NCBI RefSeq assembly: GCF_006265095.1
Contig: NZ_VCNK01000041.1
Span: forward strand, 1 to 36,873
DNA from: Phaeobacter sp. B1627
GTDB lineage: Bacteria > Pseudomonadota > Alphaproteobacteria > Rhodobacterales > Rhodobacteraceae
DNA length: 36,873 bases
Direction: 5' to 3'
The translations under genes and the position numbers were made by a program. Below the pieces are notes generated by a model that made no database searches, was not told where the DNA came from, and worked only from the letters and a program-made list of their open reading frames with translations. Numbering within the stretch: the stretch's first letter is position 1; the number at the start of each line of letters is the position of its first letter. Positions 15,661 through 24,096 of this stretch are shown here, piece after piece.

Positions 15661-17565
15661 TCATGCGCTGCGGGAGAGGGCAACTGCATTTTCCTCAAGA
15701 TCTATATGAGGGTCATGCATGGCCAGATCTTCTGATGGCATGTCAAAGGCGGGGCGGGCAGGGCGGTGAACCAAACGGGCCATTTCAGCGAGCGACAGGG
15801 CCATTTGCGGCCAGCTGGGGGCGGCCACGTAGCGCGCTTCCCACGTCGGGGCGAAACAGGATTTGAACTGGCGGAGGCCCTTGTCAAACCGCTGCGCAAA
15901 GCGGTGGTCCGGCGCGGCCGCCAGGGACAGGCGGGAGACGCCCGCATCCCGTGCGGCGTCAATCGCGGCCCGCACCAGCGCATGGCCGGTGCCATCGGGG
16001 GCGCCGGGGATCTGGCGCACCAGATCGAGGCACCATTCATCGGCGGCCCGGTGAAAGGTCATATAGCCGATCAGCCGATCCTCCATCCAGGCGAGGAATG
16101 TCACCTGAATTGCGACATAGCCCGGTTCAAACTGGCCCATGGTCGTCCCGCGAGCGGCGCCGTGCTGCTTGATCCAGGCCTGGTCCACCTCGGCCATGGC
16201 GCGCAACGGCAGGGTCTGACGCGCGGGCTCCACAACCAGGCCTGCCTTTTCCGCATGGCGCAGTTTGCGTCGCAACTGGCGGAAGGAGGAGCCGTTTTCC
16301 GAGAAATCAGCAGGCGAGATCACCGCATCCTGCGCCACCCGCAGTATTTTCCAACCCTGCCGCCGGGCGGCCAGAGCCATTCGGGGACTGCATTTGTAGA
16401 AACAGGCGGCCGTATTGCGGGACCGGGCGTGACGGGACAGGGCCTCGGGGATCTCACCCCGCCGCCCGGTCATCGGGTCGAACAGAACCACCGAAGCCTG
16501 CGGCGTGTCCAGCAGGGCAACCTGGTTCAGCCCAAAGGCAACCACATGGCCACCGTTTTGCAGGATCACGCCGGTCTCCGCCTGCGGTCGGTCAAACGGC
16601 TGGCTGGCAGCGGTGCGGACGTCGGATCCCAAAAGGTCGTCTTCTTCGCTGCCGTTGCTCAGGGCGAACCGCATCAAACCCGGCCAGAGCAGAAGCGCAC
16701 CGGCCACTGCGGCAGGGAGCGCGTAGTAGACCGCGCGAAAGGCCAGAAGCCCCGCTACGAGGACCGCGGGTTCGGCGCCCGGCAACAGCGCCAGCATGGC
16801 AAGTTCGAGCGGACCGGCGCCGCCGGGCGATGACGACACGATGGCAAGGCCCAGCGCCAGGAAAAATGCGGGCAGGAGGGCGGCAAGGGCAATGCCGTTG
16901 CCGGCAGGTAGAACCAGCCACAGGGCGATGCCCGCGAATGTTACATCCATCAGCGTCCATAGCATCAGCGCCAGAATGGCCTGCAGCGAGGGAAAGCGCA
17001 GTTTCAGGCCGCGAATTCGCCATTCGGGATGCATGAAACAGAGCACACAGGCCGAGCATGCAGCCACCAGAATGCCTAGGCCCAATCCGCGCAACGCCAG
17101 GCTTGGTGCCACCAGCAGCAGAGAGAGGCCACAGATCACTGCCAATGCGGTCATGAATGTGATCCCGACAAAGCCCGTCAGCTGCGCGGCCTGCAGGGGG
17201 GCGAGCTGCGGCAGCAGCCGCCAGCGGGCAAAGGATCCGGACAGCAGGCCAAAGCCCACGGCCTGGGAAAACGCGATCGAGGCCATGCCGGCGCGACGGG
17301 CGACGGGTTCTTCCAATCCGGTGCGCAAATGGCGATGCGCCACGGCATCATAGCGCCCCAGGGCCCAGAAACTCAGGATGGTCGCGCCGATGGCCCCGAT
17401 CCAGTTGGGCAAGGCAACCTGATGTATCAGCGCAAGAACTTCAGCCAGCCCCGGCAGATCTGCGTGGCTTGCAAGCACCGCAAGGCTTGCCACCATTATC
17501 ATCAGCGGAACGAGAATGCGCAGAACAAAGGCCATTATTTGTTTCGGTGCCACGCGTTGGGTCAT
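15661..17565 (-). CDS. mprF: MprF/LpiA-like aminoacyl-phosphatidylglycerol synthase
   Basis: A 634-residue membrane protein. About the first 330 residues hold multiple hydrophobic helices of the LPG-synthase flippase type, with GFVGITFMTALAVI and SSPGGAGPLELAML as landmark loops. The soluble C-terminal half is a DUF2156 (GNAT-like) catalytic domain with FYKCSPRMALAAR and FRQLRRKLRHAEKAGL. Such enzymes transfer an amino acid, usually Lys, from tRNA to phosphatidylglycerol, altering surface charge; alphaproteobacterial relatives are called LpiA. Which amino acid is used cannot be read. The ATG at 17565 has GGAAG 5 nt upstream; 71 further codons upstream lack membrane or domain features. It ends 66 bp before bmt on the same strand and may be cotranscribed with it. 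Confidence 0.85.
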   Translation of the reverse strand: MTQRVAPKQIMAFVLRILVPLMIMVASLAVLASHADLPGLAEVLALIHQVALPNWIGAIGATILSFWALGRYDAVAHRHLRTGLEEPVARRAGMASIAFSQAVGFGLLSGSFARWRLLPQLAPLQAAQLTGFVGITFMTALAVICGLSLLLVAPSLALRGLGLGILVAACSACVLCFMHPEWRIRGLKLRFPSLQAILALMLWTLMDVTFAGIALWLVLPAGNGIALAALLPAFFLALGLAIVSSSPGGAGPLELAMLALLPGAEPAVLVAGLLAFRAVYYALPAAVAGALLLWPGLMRFALSNGSEEDDLLGSDVRTAASQPFDRPQAETGVILQNGGHVVAFGLNQVALLDTPQASVVLFDPMTGRRGEIPEALSRHARSRNTAACFYKCSPRMALAARRQGWKILRVAQDAVISPADFSENGSSFRQLRRKLRHAEKAGLVVEPARQTLPLRAMAEVDQAWIKQHGAARGTTMGQFEPGYVAIQVTFLAWMEDRLIGYMTFHRAADEWCLDLVRQIPGAPDGTGHALVRAAIDAARDAGVSRLSLAAAPDHRFAQRFDKGLRQFKSCFAPTWEARYVAAPSWPQMALSLAEMARLVHRPARPAFDMPSEDLAMHDPHIDLEENAVALSRSA

Positions 17566-17906
17566 GTCGAACTTCCGCCACAGTCGCAGATACAGCGGAG
17601 ATCGGCCCGTGGCATCTGTTGGTTGAGAGGCAGACGGGCGTGCGGTTGGGAACCGGTCTCGCGCCGCGTCAGATCTGTTTTTGCAAGGGAGAGGTCTTCT
17701 GCCGGCTCCAGCGTTGGGTCCACGACTGTCGTATCGTGGGGTCCAGGGGCGTATTCTCCTGCGAAAGATCGCCGTCAAGGTAACCAGGGCCCCAAGGTTG
17801 CGCAGCCCGCGACGGTGTGAGGTCCCCGATCCTGCGGAGGCCCCCGACTTTCTATTCAGATCCCGGACATTTTACCCAGGACTCCGGCTTTGGCGGGCGC
17901 TTTCGA

Positions 17907-17966
17907 TCTGAAACTACCGGTTCTGAAAACACCGGCTTTACATACTCAGGATCTGCAAGCACCGGG
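17907..17966. repeat. Four-copy degenerate 15-bp tandem repeat
   Basis: Units at 17907-17921, 17922-17936, 17937-17951 and 17952-17966 follow the pattern TCTGAAAACACCGGC. In the plus frame they read SETTG, SENTG, FTYSG and SASTG, with the glycine encoded by GGT, GGC, GGA and GGG in turn. No credible start or family supports translation of the surrounding frame. Confidence 0.88.
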
Positions 17967-18137
17967 AGGGCGCGGCGTGCCATTCTGGTCACGAGACCGC
18001 TGTCCCCGGTTCCCACCACGGGAGGTCGGATATCCGCAGACATCCGAAACGCGTCCTGTTCAAACTAGCCCTCGTTACTGAACAAAGCGTCAACGCAAAG
18101 GGCGCTCTGAGAGGCTAATCCGCATAGGAGGTTTGAA

Positions 18138-18242
18138 TTGCGAATATTTGACGCAAGGTCATACTTCCCGGGCCCCGCAGCCTCGGCTGTTGGCGGTGTC
18201 CCCCCGCGGCGTGCTTGCGGGACGTCTGCCCTTGCACTATGA
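18138..18242 (+). CDS. Possible 34-residue leader peptide upstream of purC
   Basis: A TTG codon at 18138 lies 6 nt after a near-perfect Shine-Dalgarno sequence (AGGAGG, 18126-18131), the strongest ribosome binding site in this intergenic region. The frame runs 34 codons to a TGA at 18240-18242, ending 52 bp before purC. The peptide begins (M)RIFDARSYF and is then Gly/Ala/Pro-rich. It could be a translated leader that couples ribosome movement to the GC-rich hairpin around 18203-18221. It is equally possible that the box is accidental. Confidence 0.22.
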   Translation: MRIFDARSYFPGPAASAVGGVPPRRACGTSALAL

Positions 18243-18294
18243 GAACGCTACGGATCGGGGCAGATTCCCGGTGGTCCATTCCGAAAGGCTCTCC

Positions 18295-19056
18295 ATGGCG
18301 CGGCGCAAAAAAATCTACGAAGGCAAGGCAAAAACTCTGTATGAAGGGCCCGAACCGGGCACGCTCGTCCAGTACTTCAAGGACGACGCCACGGCCTTCA
18401 ACGCCGAAAAGCATGACATTATCGAAGGCAAGGGGGTGCTGAACAACATCCTGAGCGAGTTCTTCATGCTGGGTCTGGGTCAGATCGGGGTGCCGACGCA
18501 TTTCCTCAAACGGCTGAACATGCGCGAACAGCTGGTGCGCTCCTGCGAGATCATTCCGCTGGAAATCATTGTGCGCAACTACGCGGCCGGTTCGCTCAGC
18601 AAGCGGCTGGGCATCGACGAGGGCACGCAATTGCCGCGCCCGATCGTGGAATATTGCTACAAGGATGACGGGCTGGGCGATCCGCTGGTCACCGAAGAGC
18701 ATATCGCGGCCTTTGGCTGGGCGAGCCAGCAGGACATGGATGATATCCTGTCGCTGGCCCTGCGGGTGAATGATTTCATGTCCGGTGTGATGCTGGCCGT
18801 GGGCATCCGTCTGGTGGATTTCAAAATCGAGATCGGTCGTGTCTATGACGGCGATTTCCAGCGTCTGGTGATTGCGGATGAGATCAGCCCCGACAGCTGC
18901 CGCCTGTGGGATATCAAAACCGGTCAGAAGCTCGACAAGGATGTCTTCCGCCGCGACCTCGGCAGCCTGACGGACGCCTACACGGAAGTGGCGCGTCGCC
19001 TGGGGGTGATGCCGAACAATCCCCCGGCACCGGGCAAGCCGCAGCTGGTGAACTAG
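18295..19056 (+). CDS. purC: SAICAR synthetase PurC
   Basis: A 253-residue phosphoribosylaminoimidazole-succinocarboxamide synthase that joins aspartate to CAIR with ATP in purine synthesis. The start [17 protein letters not shown] is diagnostic (ATP-binding glycine-rich entry), followed by [31 protein letters not shown], and [10 protein letters not shown], then [12 protein letters not shown] with catalytic acidic residues. Length is typical. The ATG at 18295 is preceded by GAAAGG; the frame continues 54 codons upstream without domain content. It heads purC-purS-purQ, the usual Rhodobacteraceae order. Confidence 0.98.
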   Translation: MARRKKIYEGKAKTLYEGPEPGTLVQYFKDDATAFNAEKHDIIEGKGVLNNILSEFFMLGLGQIGVPTHFLKRLNMREQLVRSCEIIPLEIIVRNYAAGSLSKRLGIDEGTQLPRPIVEYCYKDDGLGDPLVTEEHIAAFGWASQQDMDDILSLALRVNDFMSGVMLAVGIRLVDFKIEIGRVYDGDFQRLVIADEISPDSCRLWDIKTGQKLDKDVFRRDLGSLTDAYTEVARRLGVMPNNPPAPGKPQLVN

Positions 19057-19165
19057 GAATTCCGCCCGCCGGAGCAGGCTGCACGCCGCTCCTGTGGGCA
19101 TATTGACAGCGCAACAGGGCAGGGACGCCAGGGGTCCTGTCCAACGAACTTTGAGGAAAGACGCG

Positions 19166-19396
19166 ATGAAGGCACGGGTGCATGTGATGCTGAAAAACGG
19201 GGTTCTCGATCCGCAAGGAGAGGCCGTGCGTCACGCGCTTGGCGCGCTGGGCTTCGACAAGGTCGAAGGCGTGCGTCAGGGCAAGGTGATCGACCTCGAT
19301 CTGACCGAGGGCGCGACCGAGGCCGACGTGAAGGACATGTGCGAAAAGCTGCTCGCCAATACCGTGATCGAATCCTACCAGATCGAGATGGCATGA
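19166..19396 (+). CDS. purS: FGAM synthase subunit PurS
   Basis: A 76-residue small subunit of the multi-protein phosphoribosylformylglycinamidine synthase (PurS-PurQ-PurL). It bridges the amidotransferase and synthase and helps ammonia transfer. The sequence shows the family pattern [18 protein letters not shown], then [19 protein letters not shown] and a C-terminal [11 protein letters not shown]. The ribosome binding site GAGGAAAG lies about 6 nt before the ATG at 19166. Its stop overlaps the purQ start (TGATG), giving translational coupling. It lies 109 bp after purC. Confidence 0.98.
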   Translation: MKARVHVMLKNGVLDPQGEAVRHALGALGFDKVEGVRQGKVIDLDLTEGATEADVKDMCEKLLANTVIESYQIEMA

Positions 19397-20064
19397 TGAA
19401 GGCGGCGGTTGTTGTCTTTCCCGGATCCAACTGCGACCGGGACCTCGCCGTGGCCTTTGAACAGGCCGGTTTCGAGGTGTCCATGGTCTGGCACAAGGAC
19501 AGCCAGTTGCCCGAAGGCGTTGATATCGTCGGCGTGCCGGGCGGGTTTTCATATGGCGATTACCTGCGTTGCGGTGCGATTGCGGCGCAGTCCCCGATCT
19601 GTCAGGCGGTGGTCTCCCATGCTGAGCGTGGCGGCTACGCCCTTGGCATCTGCAACGGCTTTCAGATCCTGACCGAAACCGGCGTGCTGCCGGGGGCCTT
19701 GCTGCGCAATGCCGGGTTGAAATACATCTGCCGCACGGTGGATCTGACGGTGGCGACCTCGGACAGCGCCTTTACCCAGGGCTATAACGCAGGTGATGTC
19801 ATCGGCGTGCCGATTGCCCATCACGACGGCAACTACTACGCCGATGATGCAACCGTGGCGGCGCTGAAGGATCAGGACCGCATTGCCTTCACCTATGTGG
19901 ACAATCCCAACGGCTCGGTCGCGGACATTGCCGGTATCCTCTCGGAAAACCGCCGCGTGCTTGGCATGATGCCGCACCCGGAGCGGGCCTCGGACGAAGG
20001 GCATGGCGGCACCGATGGTGTGGCAATGTTCCGCGCATTGTCGGGTTTGCTTGCCGACGCCTGA
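19396..20064 (+). CDS. purQ: FGAM synthase glutaminase subunit PurQ
   Basis: A 222-residue class I glutamine amidotransferase that releases ammonia from glutamine for PurL. The nucleophile is Cys86 in LGICNGFQ. The His-Glu dyad lies in the C-terminal [17 protein letters not shown] and [16 protein letters not shown] are further family landmarks. The start is ambiguous between two consecutive ATG codons (19393 and 19396), both overlapping the purS stop. I chose 19396 because [10 protein letters not shown] is the usual N-terminus. purL is not in this window. Confidence 0.98.
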   Translation: MKAAVVVFPGSNCDRDLAVAFEQAGFEVSMVWHKDSQLPEGVDIVGVPGGFSYGDYLRCGAIAAQSPICQAVVSHAERGGYALGICNGFQILTETGVLPGALLRNAGLKYICRTVDLTVATSDSAFTQGYNAGDVIGVPIAHHDGNYYADDATVAALKDQDRIAFTYVDNPNGSVADIAGILSENRRVLGMMPHPERASDEGHGGTDGVAMFRALSGLLADA

Positions 20065-20100
20065 CTTGAGCCTCGGGGGCGGGAAATCTAGAGTCACCTC

Positions 20101-21903
20101 ATGACAGCCCCACTGGAGCCTTCCGGACCAAAGCCGCGCGCGCCCTCCAGGCGCCCCTCCAAACGTCTCGTGTCGCGATCCCGCACGATCTCTTGGCGCG
20201 TCCGGCTGGCTCTGGTCTTGTTCATGGCCATTGCCGGCGGGACCGTATGGTTCACCAATACCACGCTCACCCATAGTTTCACCGAAACCACCCGCAACCG
20301 GGCCGAGCTGCGACTGGCGCTCTATTCCGGCAACCTCGTCAGCGAGCTGCGTCGGCACGCCATCGTGCCGCAGCTGCTGTCTCGTGATCAGGCGCTGATT
20401 TCCGCCCTGCAGAGCCAGGACTTCTCTCTGTCGACCCAGCGACTGATTTCCTTCATCGAAGAGATCGGCGCGGCCTCGATCACGCTGATGGATCGGGACG
20501 GGCGGACGGTGGCGGCGACGGATCGGGTCCGGCTGGGGGAAATCTACCGCAACTCCGCCTATTTCGTCGAAGCGATCCGGTCCAATTCCACCGTCTTCTC
20601 GGTGATCCCCCGCGAGGTGCGCGGCTATCAGTTCACCTATTCGCGGCGCCTGGTCGACAGCAGCGGCACGCTGGGCGTGATCATGGTCGAGGTCGATCTG
20701 CAGAAATTCGAACGCGCCTGGGCGGGTATTTCGGACGCGGTGATGGTCGCTGACAGCACCGGTACGGTCGTCCTCGCAACCGAGGCTCGATGGCGGGGCC
20801 TTGCCGAAACCGAGGCGCTGAAGGAACAGACCCCGGAAGGCGCCATTCAGCGCGCCATTCGCGCCACGGCCGACTGGACCGCACTGCCGACGGATGTCTA
20901 CCTGCAGGGGGAGGCGGTGATGCGGCTTGAAACCCGGGTGCCGTTTCAGGGCTGGCGGATGATGTCCTACACCACCTATGATTCGATCCGCGAGCAGGTG
21001 AATGCCGTCATCGCGCTCGAAATCATGGGATTTGCGATCCTGCTGGCGCTCGCCTTCTATGCGCTCAGCCGCAAGACGGCCCTGCGGATGGCGCTGTTTC
21101 AGCGCGAGTCGGCGGAGCTTCGCGTGTTGAACGCCCGGCTGCAGCGGGAAATCGCCGAGCGCGAACGGGTGCAGGAGACCCTCGCCGTGGCCGAACAGAG
21201 CCTCGCCCAAAGCTCCAAACTCGCCGCGCTGGGGGAGATGTCGGCGGCCGTCAGCCATGAGCTGAACCAACCTCTGGCGGCGATGAAAACCTATCTCGCC
21301 GGGGCGCGTCTTCTGTTGCGGCGGAACCGGCCGGAGGAGGCGCTGTCGTCCTTTGGGCGCATCGACGATCTGATCGAACGGATGGGGGCGATCACCCGCC
21401 AGCTGAAGTCCTACGCCCGCAAGGGCGGCGATGCCTTCAGCCCTGTAAATATGGCCGATGCGCTGGCATCCTCGCTGTCGATGATGGAACCCCAGCTACG
21501 GCTGCGGCATGTGAAGATTACCCGTATACTTCCCGACCAACCGGTCTATGTGATGGCAGACCGCATGCGTCTGGAGCAGGTGATGGTCAACCTCTTGCGC
21601 AATGCGCTTGATGCCACCAAATCGGTGGAGGAACCGGAGGTGGAGATCCTTCTCGCCGCGGGCGAGACGGCCACGCTTGCGGTGCGCGACAATGGCGACG
21701 GCATTCAGGATTTCGACAATCTGTTTGAGCCGTTTTATACCACCAAGCTGCCCGGCGACGGGGTCGGCCTTGGGCTTGCCATCTCCTCGGGGATCGTGAA
21801 CGACCTTGGGGGACGGCTCACGGCCCGGAATTCCGAAGCGGGCGGAGCGGTGTTTGAAATGCAACTGCCGATCCTTGTGGACGGCATTGAGGCCGCAGAA
21901 TAG
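20101..21903 (+). CDS. dctB: DctB-like sensor histidine kinase
   Basis: A 600-residue membrane sensor kinase. TM1 (about residues 35-52) and TM2 (about 302-322) flank a ~250-residue periplasmic region with the double PAS/Cache layout of C4-dicarboxylate sensors (GAASITLMDRDGRTVAATDR; RGYQFTYSRRL). A coiled coil (about 330-372) leads to the H-box AAVSHELNQPLAAM with His386, the N-box (VNLLRNALDA), G1 (DNGDGI) and G2 (GDGVGLGLAIS). This is the DctB class. It begins 36 bp after purQ and is followed 26 bp later by its regulator. No dicarboxylate transporter genes lie nearby, so the regulated target is not visible and the dct name is by homology. Confidence 0.87.
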   Translation: MTAPLEPSGPKPRAPSRRPSKRLVSRSRTISWRVRLALVLFMAIAGGTVWFTNTTLTHSFTETTRNRAELRLALYSGNLVSELRRHAIVPQLLSRDQALISALQSQDFSLSTQRLISFIEEIGAASITLMDRDGRTVAATDRVRLGEIYRNSAYFVEAIRSNSTVFSVIPREVRGYQFTYSRRLVDSSGTLGVIMVEVDLQKFERAWAGISDAVMVADSTGTVVLATEARWRGLAETEALKEQTPEGAIQRAIRATADWTALPTDVYLQGEAVMRLETRVPFQGWRMMSYTTYDSIREQVNAVIALEIMGFAILLALAFYALSRKTALRMALFQRESAELRVLNARLQREIAERERVQETLAVAEQSLAQSSKLAALGEMSAAVSHELNQPLAAMKTYLAGARLLLRRNRPEEALSSFGRIDDLIERMGAITRQLKSYARKGGDAFSPVNMADALASSLSMMEPQLRLRHVKITRILPDQPVYVMADRMRLEQVMVNLLRNALDATKSVEEPEVEILLAAGETATLAVRDNGDGIQDFDNLFEPFYTTKLPGDGVGLGLAISSGIVNDLGGRLTARNSEAGGAVFEMQLPILVDGIEAAE

Positions 21904-21929
21904 CTGCGGCGGGACGTGGAGGGCAACCA

Positions 21930-23267
21930 ATGGCACAGGCCATGAAAATTGCGATCGTGGACGACGAACAGGACATGCGCCAATCGATCAGCCAATGGCT
22001 GGCTCTGTCCGGCTATGATACCGAAACTTTCGCCAGCGCCGAGGATGCGCTGAAGACGCTGGGCCCGGATTACCCGGGGATCGTGATTTCCGACATCAAG
22101 ATGCCGGGAATGGATGGCATGCAGTTCCTGAAGAAACTGATGGGGTCCGACAGTGCGTTGCCGGTCATCATGATCACTGGCCATGGCGATGTGCCGATGG
22201 CGGTCGAGGCGATGCGTGTGGGGGCCTTCGATTTTCTGGAAAAACCCTTCAATCCTGACCGGATGTCCGAGCTGGCAAAGCGCGCCACCGGTGCCCGTCG
22301 GTTGACGCTCGATACGCGCGCCCTGCGACGGGAGCTGTCGGACGGCAGCCAGATCATGAAGAAGCTGATCGGCACCAGCCCGGTGATGGATCGCCTGCGC
22401 GAGGATATTCTCGATCTGGGGCAGGCCGACGGGCATGTGCTGATCGATGGCGAGACGGGCACCGGGAAAACGCTGGTGGCCCATGCGCTTCATGCTGTTG
22501 GCAGCCGGGCGGGCAAGAAGTTCGTGTTGATTTCCTGCGCCGCACTGGAAGAAGAGGCGCTGGCCAAACGTCTGTTCGGCCCGATGCAGCCGGAGGACAG
22601 CATGCTGCCCGCCGTAGAAGAGGCGCGCGGCGGCACCCTGGTGCTTGAGGATGTCGAGGCGCTCAGCGAGGCCCTGCAGGCGAAGCTTTTGAGCTTCATA
22701 AACGAGCAGGGCACCCCCGGCGAGACCCGCATCATTGCCATCTCCAACCTGCAGGAAGCGGGCAAGACCAGCGAAGACGTGCTGCGCGCGGATCTGTTCT
22801 ACCGTCTTGCGGCCCTGCGGATCACGGTTCCGCCGCTGCGCCAGCGTGGCGAGGATATCCTGACGCTGTTCACCCGTCTGAGCGAGCAGTTCTCCGAGGA
22901 ATATGGCTGCGATGCACCGCAGGTCACCGCGCAGGAGGCGGCGCAATTGCTGCAGGCGCCCTGGCCGGGCAATGTGCGTCAACTGATCAATGTGGCTGAA
23001 CGGGCGGTCCTGCAGTCCCGGCGCGGATCGGGCACCATTGCCTCGTTGTTGATGAGCGACCACGAGGACATGCAGCCGGTGATGACCACCGAAGGCAAGC
23101 CACTCAAGGAATACGTCGAGGCCTTTGAGCGTATGTTGATCGACAACACCATGCGCCGCCACAAAGGGTCCATCGCGTCGGTCATGGACGAGCTGTGCCT
23201 GCCGCGCCGAACCTTGAACGAGAAGATGGCCAAATACGCCTTGCAGCGCTCCGACTACCTCGGTTGA
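21930..23267 (+). CDS. dctD: DctD-like NtrC-family response regulator lacking the GAFTGA loop
   Basis: A 445-residue response regulator. The receiver has DD at residues 11-12, phosphoacceptor Asp55 (ISDIKMPG) and Lys105. The AAA+ domain has Walker A GETGTGKT (174-181) and the R-finger region LRADLFYRL followed by PPLRQRGED. The C-terminus is a Fis-type helix-turn-helix (about 405-440). Unusually, the stretch between LFG (215-217) and GGTL (234-237) is only 16 residues and contains no GAFTGA, the loop that contacts sigma-54. The Walker B region reads LVLED instead of LFLDE. Family knowledge says GAFTGA loss abolishes sigma-54 activation, as in TyrR or Rhodobacter capsulatus NtrC, so this one probably works with another sigma factor or as a repressor. 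It is paired with the upstream kinase. Confidence 0.9.
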   Translation: MAQAMKIAIVDDEQDMRQSISQWLALSGYDTETFASAEDALKTLGPDYPGIVISDIKMPGMDGMQFLKKLMGSDSALPVIMITGHGDVPMAVEAMRVGAFDFLEKPFNPDRMSELAKRATGARRLTLDTRALRRELSDGSQIMKKLIGTSPVMDRLREDILDLGQADGHVLIDGETGTGKTLVAHALHAVGSRAGKKFVLISCAALEEEALAKRLFGPMQPEDSMLPAVEEARGGTLVLEDVEALSEALQAKLLSFINEQGTPGETRIIAISNLQEAGKTSEDVLRADLFYRLAALRITVPPLRQRGEDILTLFTRLSEQFSEEYGCDAPQVTAQEAAQLLQAPWPGNVRQLINVAERAVLQSRRGSGTIASLLMSDHEDMQPVMTTEGKPLKEYVEAFERMLIDNTMRRHKGSIASVMDELCLPRRTLNEKMAKYALQRSDYLG

Positions 23268-23465
23268 GGTCACCCCGCATCTGAAAACGGGGCGCTTCGC
23301 GGCGCGTGACAAACGCGACACCCGGCGAGACTGCTGCAGCCATTGCGAGTGGTCCCGCCGACTGTCTTGCCGGGTGTCACGCCGGAAAAATCACGCCCCC
23401 CCCTGAACTGCGGGCTCTGGATGCCGCCTTCTCGCCTTTCAGACGACCGGGGGATAGGGGGCAGC

Positions 23466-23501
23466 ACAGGGGGAGACAAAGGGGAAGACAAAGGGGCAGC
23501 G
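23466..23501. repeat. Three-copy 12-bp tandem repeat
   Basis: Units ACAGGGGGAGAC (23466-23477), AAAGGGGAAGAC (23478-23489) and AAAGGGGCAGCG (23490-23501) share a purine-rich GGGG core. It lies between dctD and rne. Confidence 0.85.
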
Positions 23502-23623
23502 GAAAGAATTGTCCTGAATTCATGATACTTTTCCGAAGCCGGCGCCCGATTTTAACGTCGCCTTTCAAACTTGCACCTATGATGCGAAATCATCTTTAGC
23601 GGGCATGCGGCGCAGAATGACCA

Positions 23624-23652
23624 TTGTCATTCCCTATCCACAGGCCTTATGC
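23624..23652 (+). promoter_or_regulatory. rne: Candidate sigma-70-type promoter for rne
   Basis: TTGTCA (23624-23629) and TTATGC (23647-23652) are separated by exactly 17 bp. The -35 is close to consensus and the -10 is poor. If used, transcription would start near 23659 and leave a leader of roughly 440 nt before rne. Other starts are possible. Confidence 0.35.
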
Positions 23653-24096
23653 TGAAAGAACGGGCCCCGCATTTGTCGGCGTCCATACATGAGATTTTCT
23701 GTCCTGAATGTCCGTCCGGCCGTCGCCGGGGCATCCGGACAGACCAGTTCGTCTCGCAGAGTGCGAGGCTGTTGAGTGCCTGCTTCGACAGGGTCCAGTG
23801 CGACAATGGCGAAGAGGAAATAACGGGCAGGGATCGGGATCAACCCACCTGTCGGAGAAGAACCGCGATGACGCGCGCGAGAGTATTGAGCAAGGCAACA
23901 GGTGATCCGCAACTCTGTCGGACATTCCGGTGTTGCACTGCTGTGTTCCCTGCGCCGTCGAAAGTCGCCCTGACAAGACACCACCCACAACATGTTCGTC
24001 CGCCTGGTTTATGGGCAAGGGCAGGGACTTCGGTCTGTGCCCCTGTGACCCTGGCCCGGCGGCGGCCTGTGCTGGCATGGTGCACCATAAGGACTA

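Larger units (their letters stand above)
17566..18294. other. 729-bp noncoding stretch between mprF and purC
   Basis: This is the divergent promoter region for mprF (minus) and purC (plus). It holds a 15-bp tandem repeat (17907-17966). A small inverted repeat TGTTCA/TGAACA lies around 18057-18084. A strong AGGAGG box sits at 18126-18131 ahead of a 34-codon TTG-started frame, and a CCCGC/GCGGG hairpin lies at 18203-18221. No larger gene is convincing, although several frames are open because of the high GC content. Confidence 0.6.
23268..24096 (+). other. 829-bp intergenic region and probable long rne leader
   Basis: No convincing gene occurs between dctD and rne. Visible elements are a CCCCG/CGGGG hairpin just after dctD (23273-23292), a 10-bp inverted repeat GACACCCGGC/GCCGGGTGTC with a 42-nt spacer (23317-23378), a 12-bp tandem repeat (23466-23501), and a candidate promoter (23624-23652). 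A nested stem lies around 23704-23742 (TGTCCG...CGGACA enclosing CCGGC/GCCGG). A single CCCCTGTGAC sits at 24040-24049. The rne ribosome binding site TAAGGA is about 24086-24091. A long structured 5' leader would parallel the autoregulated rne leader of E. coli, but that is inference. Confidence 0.5.

Noticed and set aside
19549-21270. 573-codon minus-strand open frame across purQ and dctB
   Set aside because: It is antisense to two clearly recognised genes. Its His/Gln/Arg-rich translation has no family signature.
23306-23599. 97-codon plus-strand frame after dctD
   Set aside because: It runs through an inverted repeat and a tandem repeat, has no start signal, and shows a Gln/Arg-rich repeat translation.
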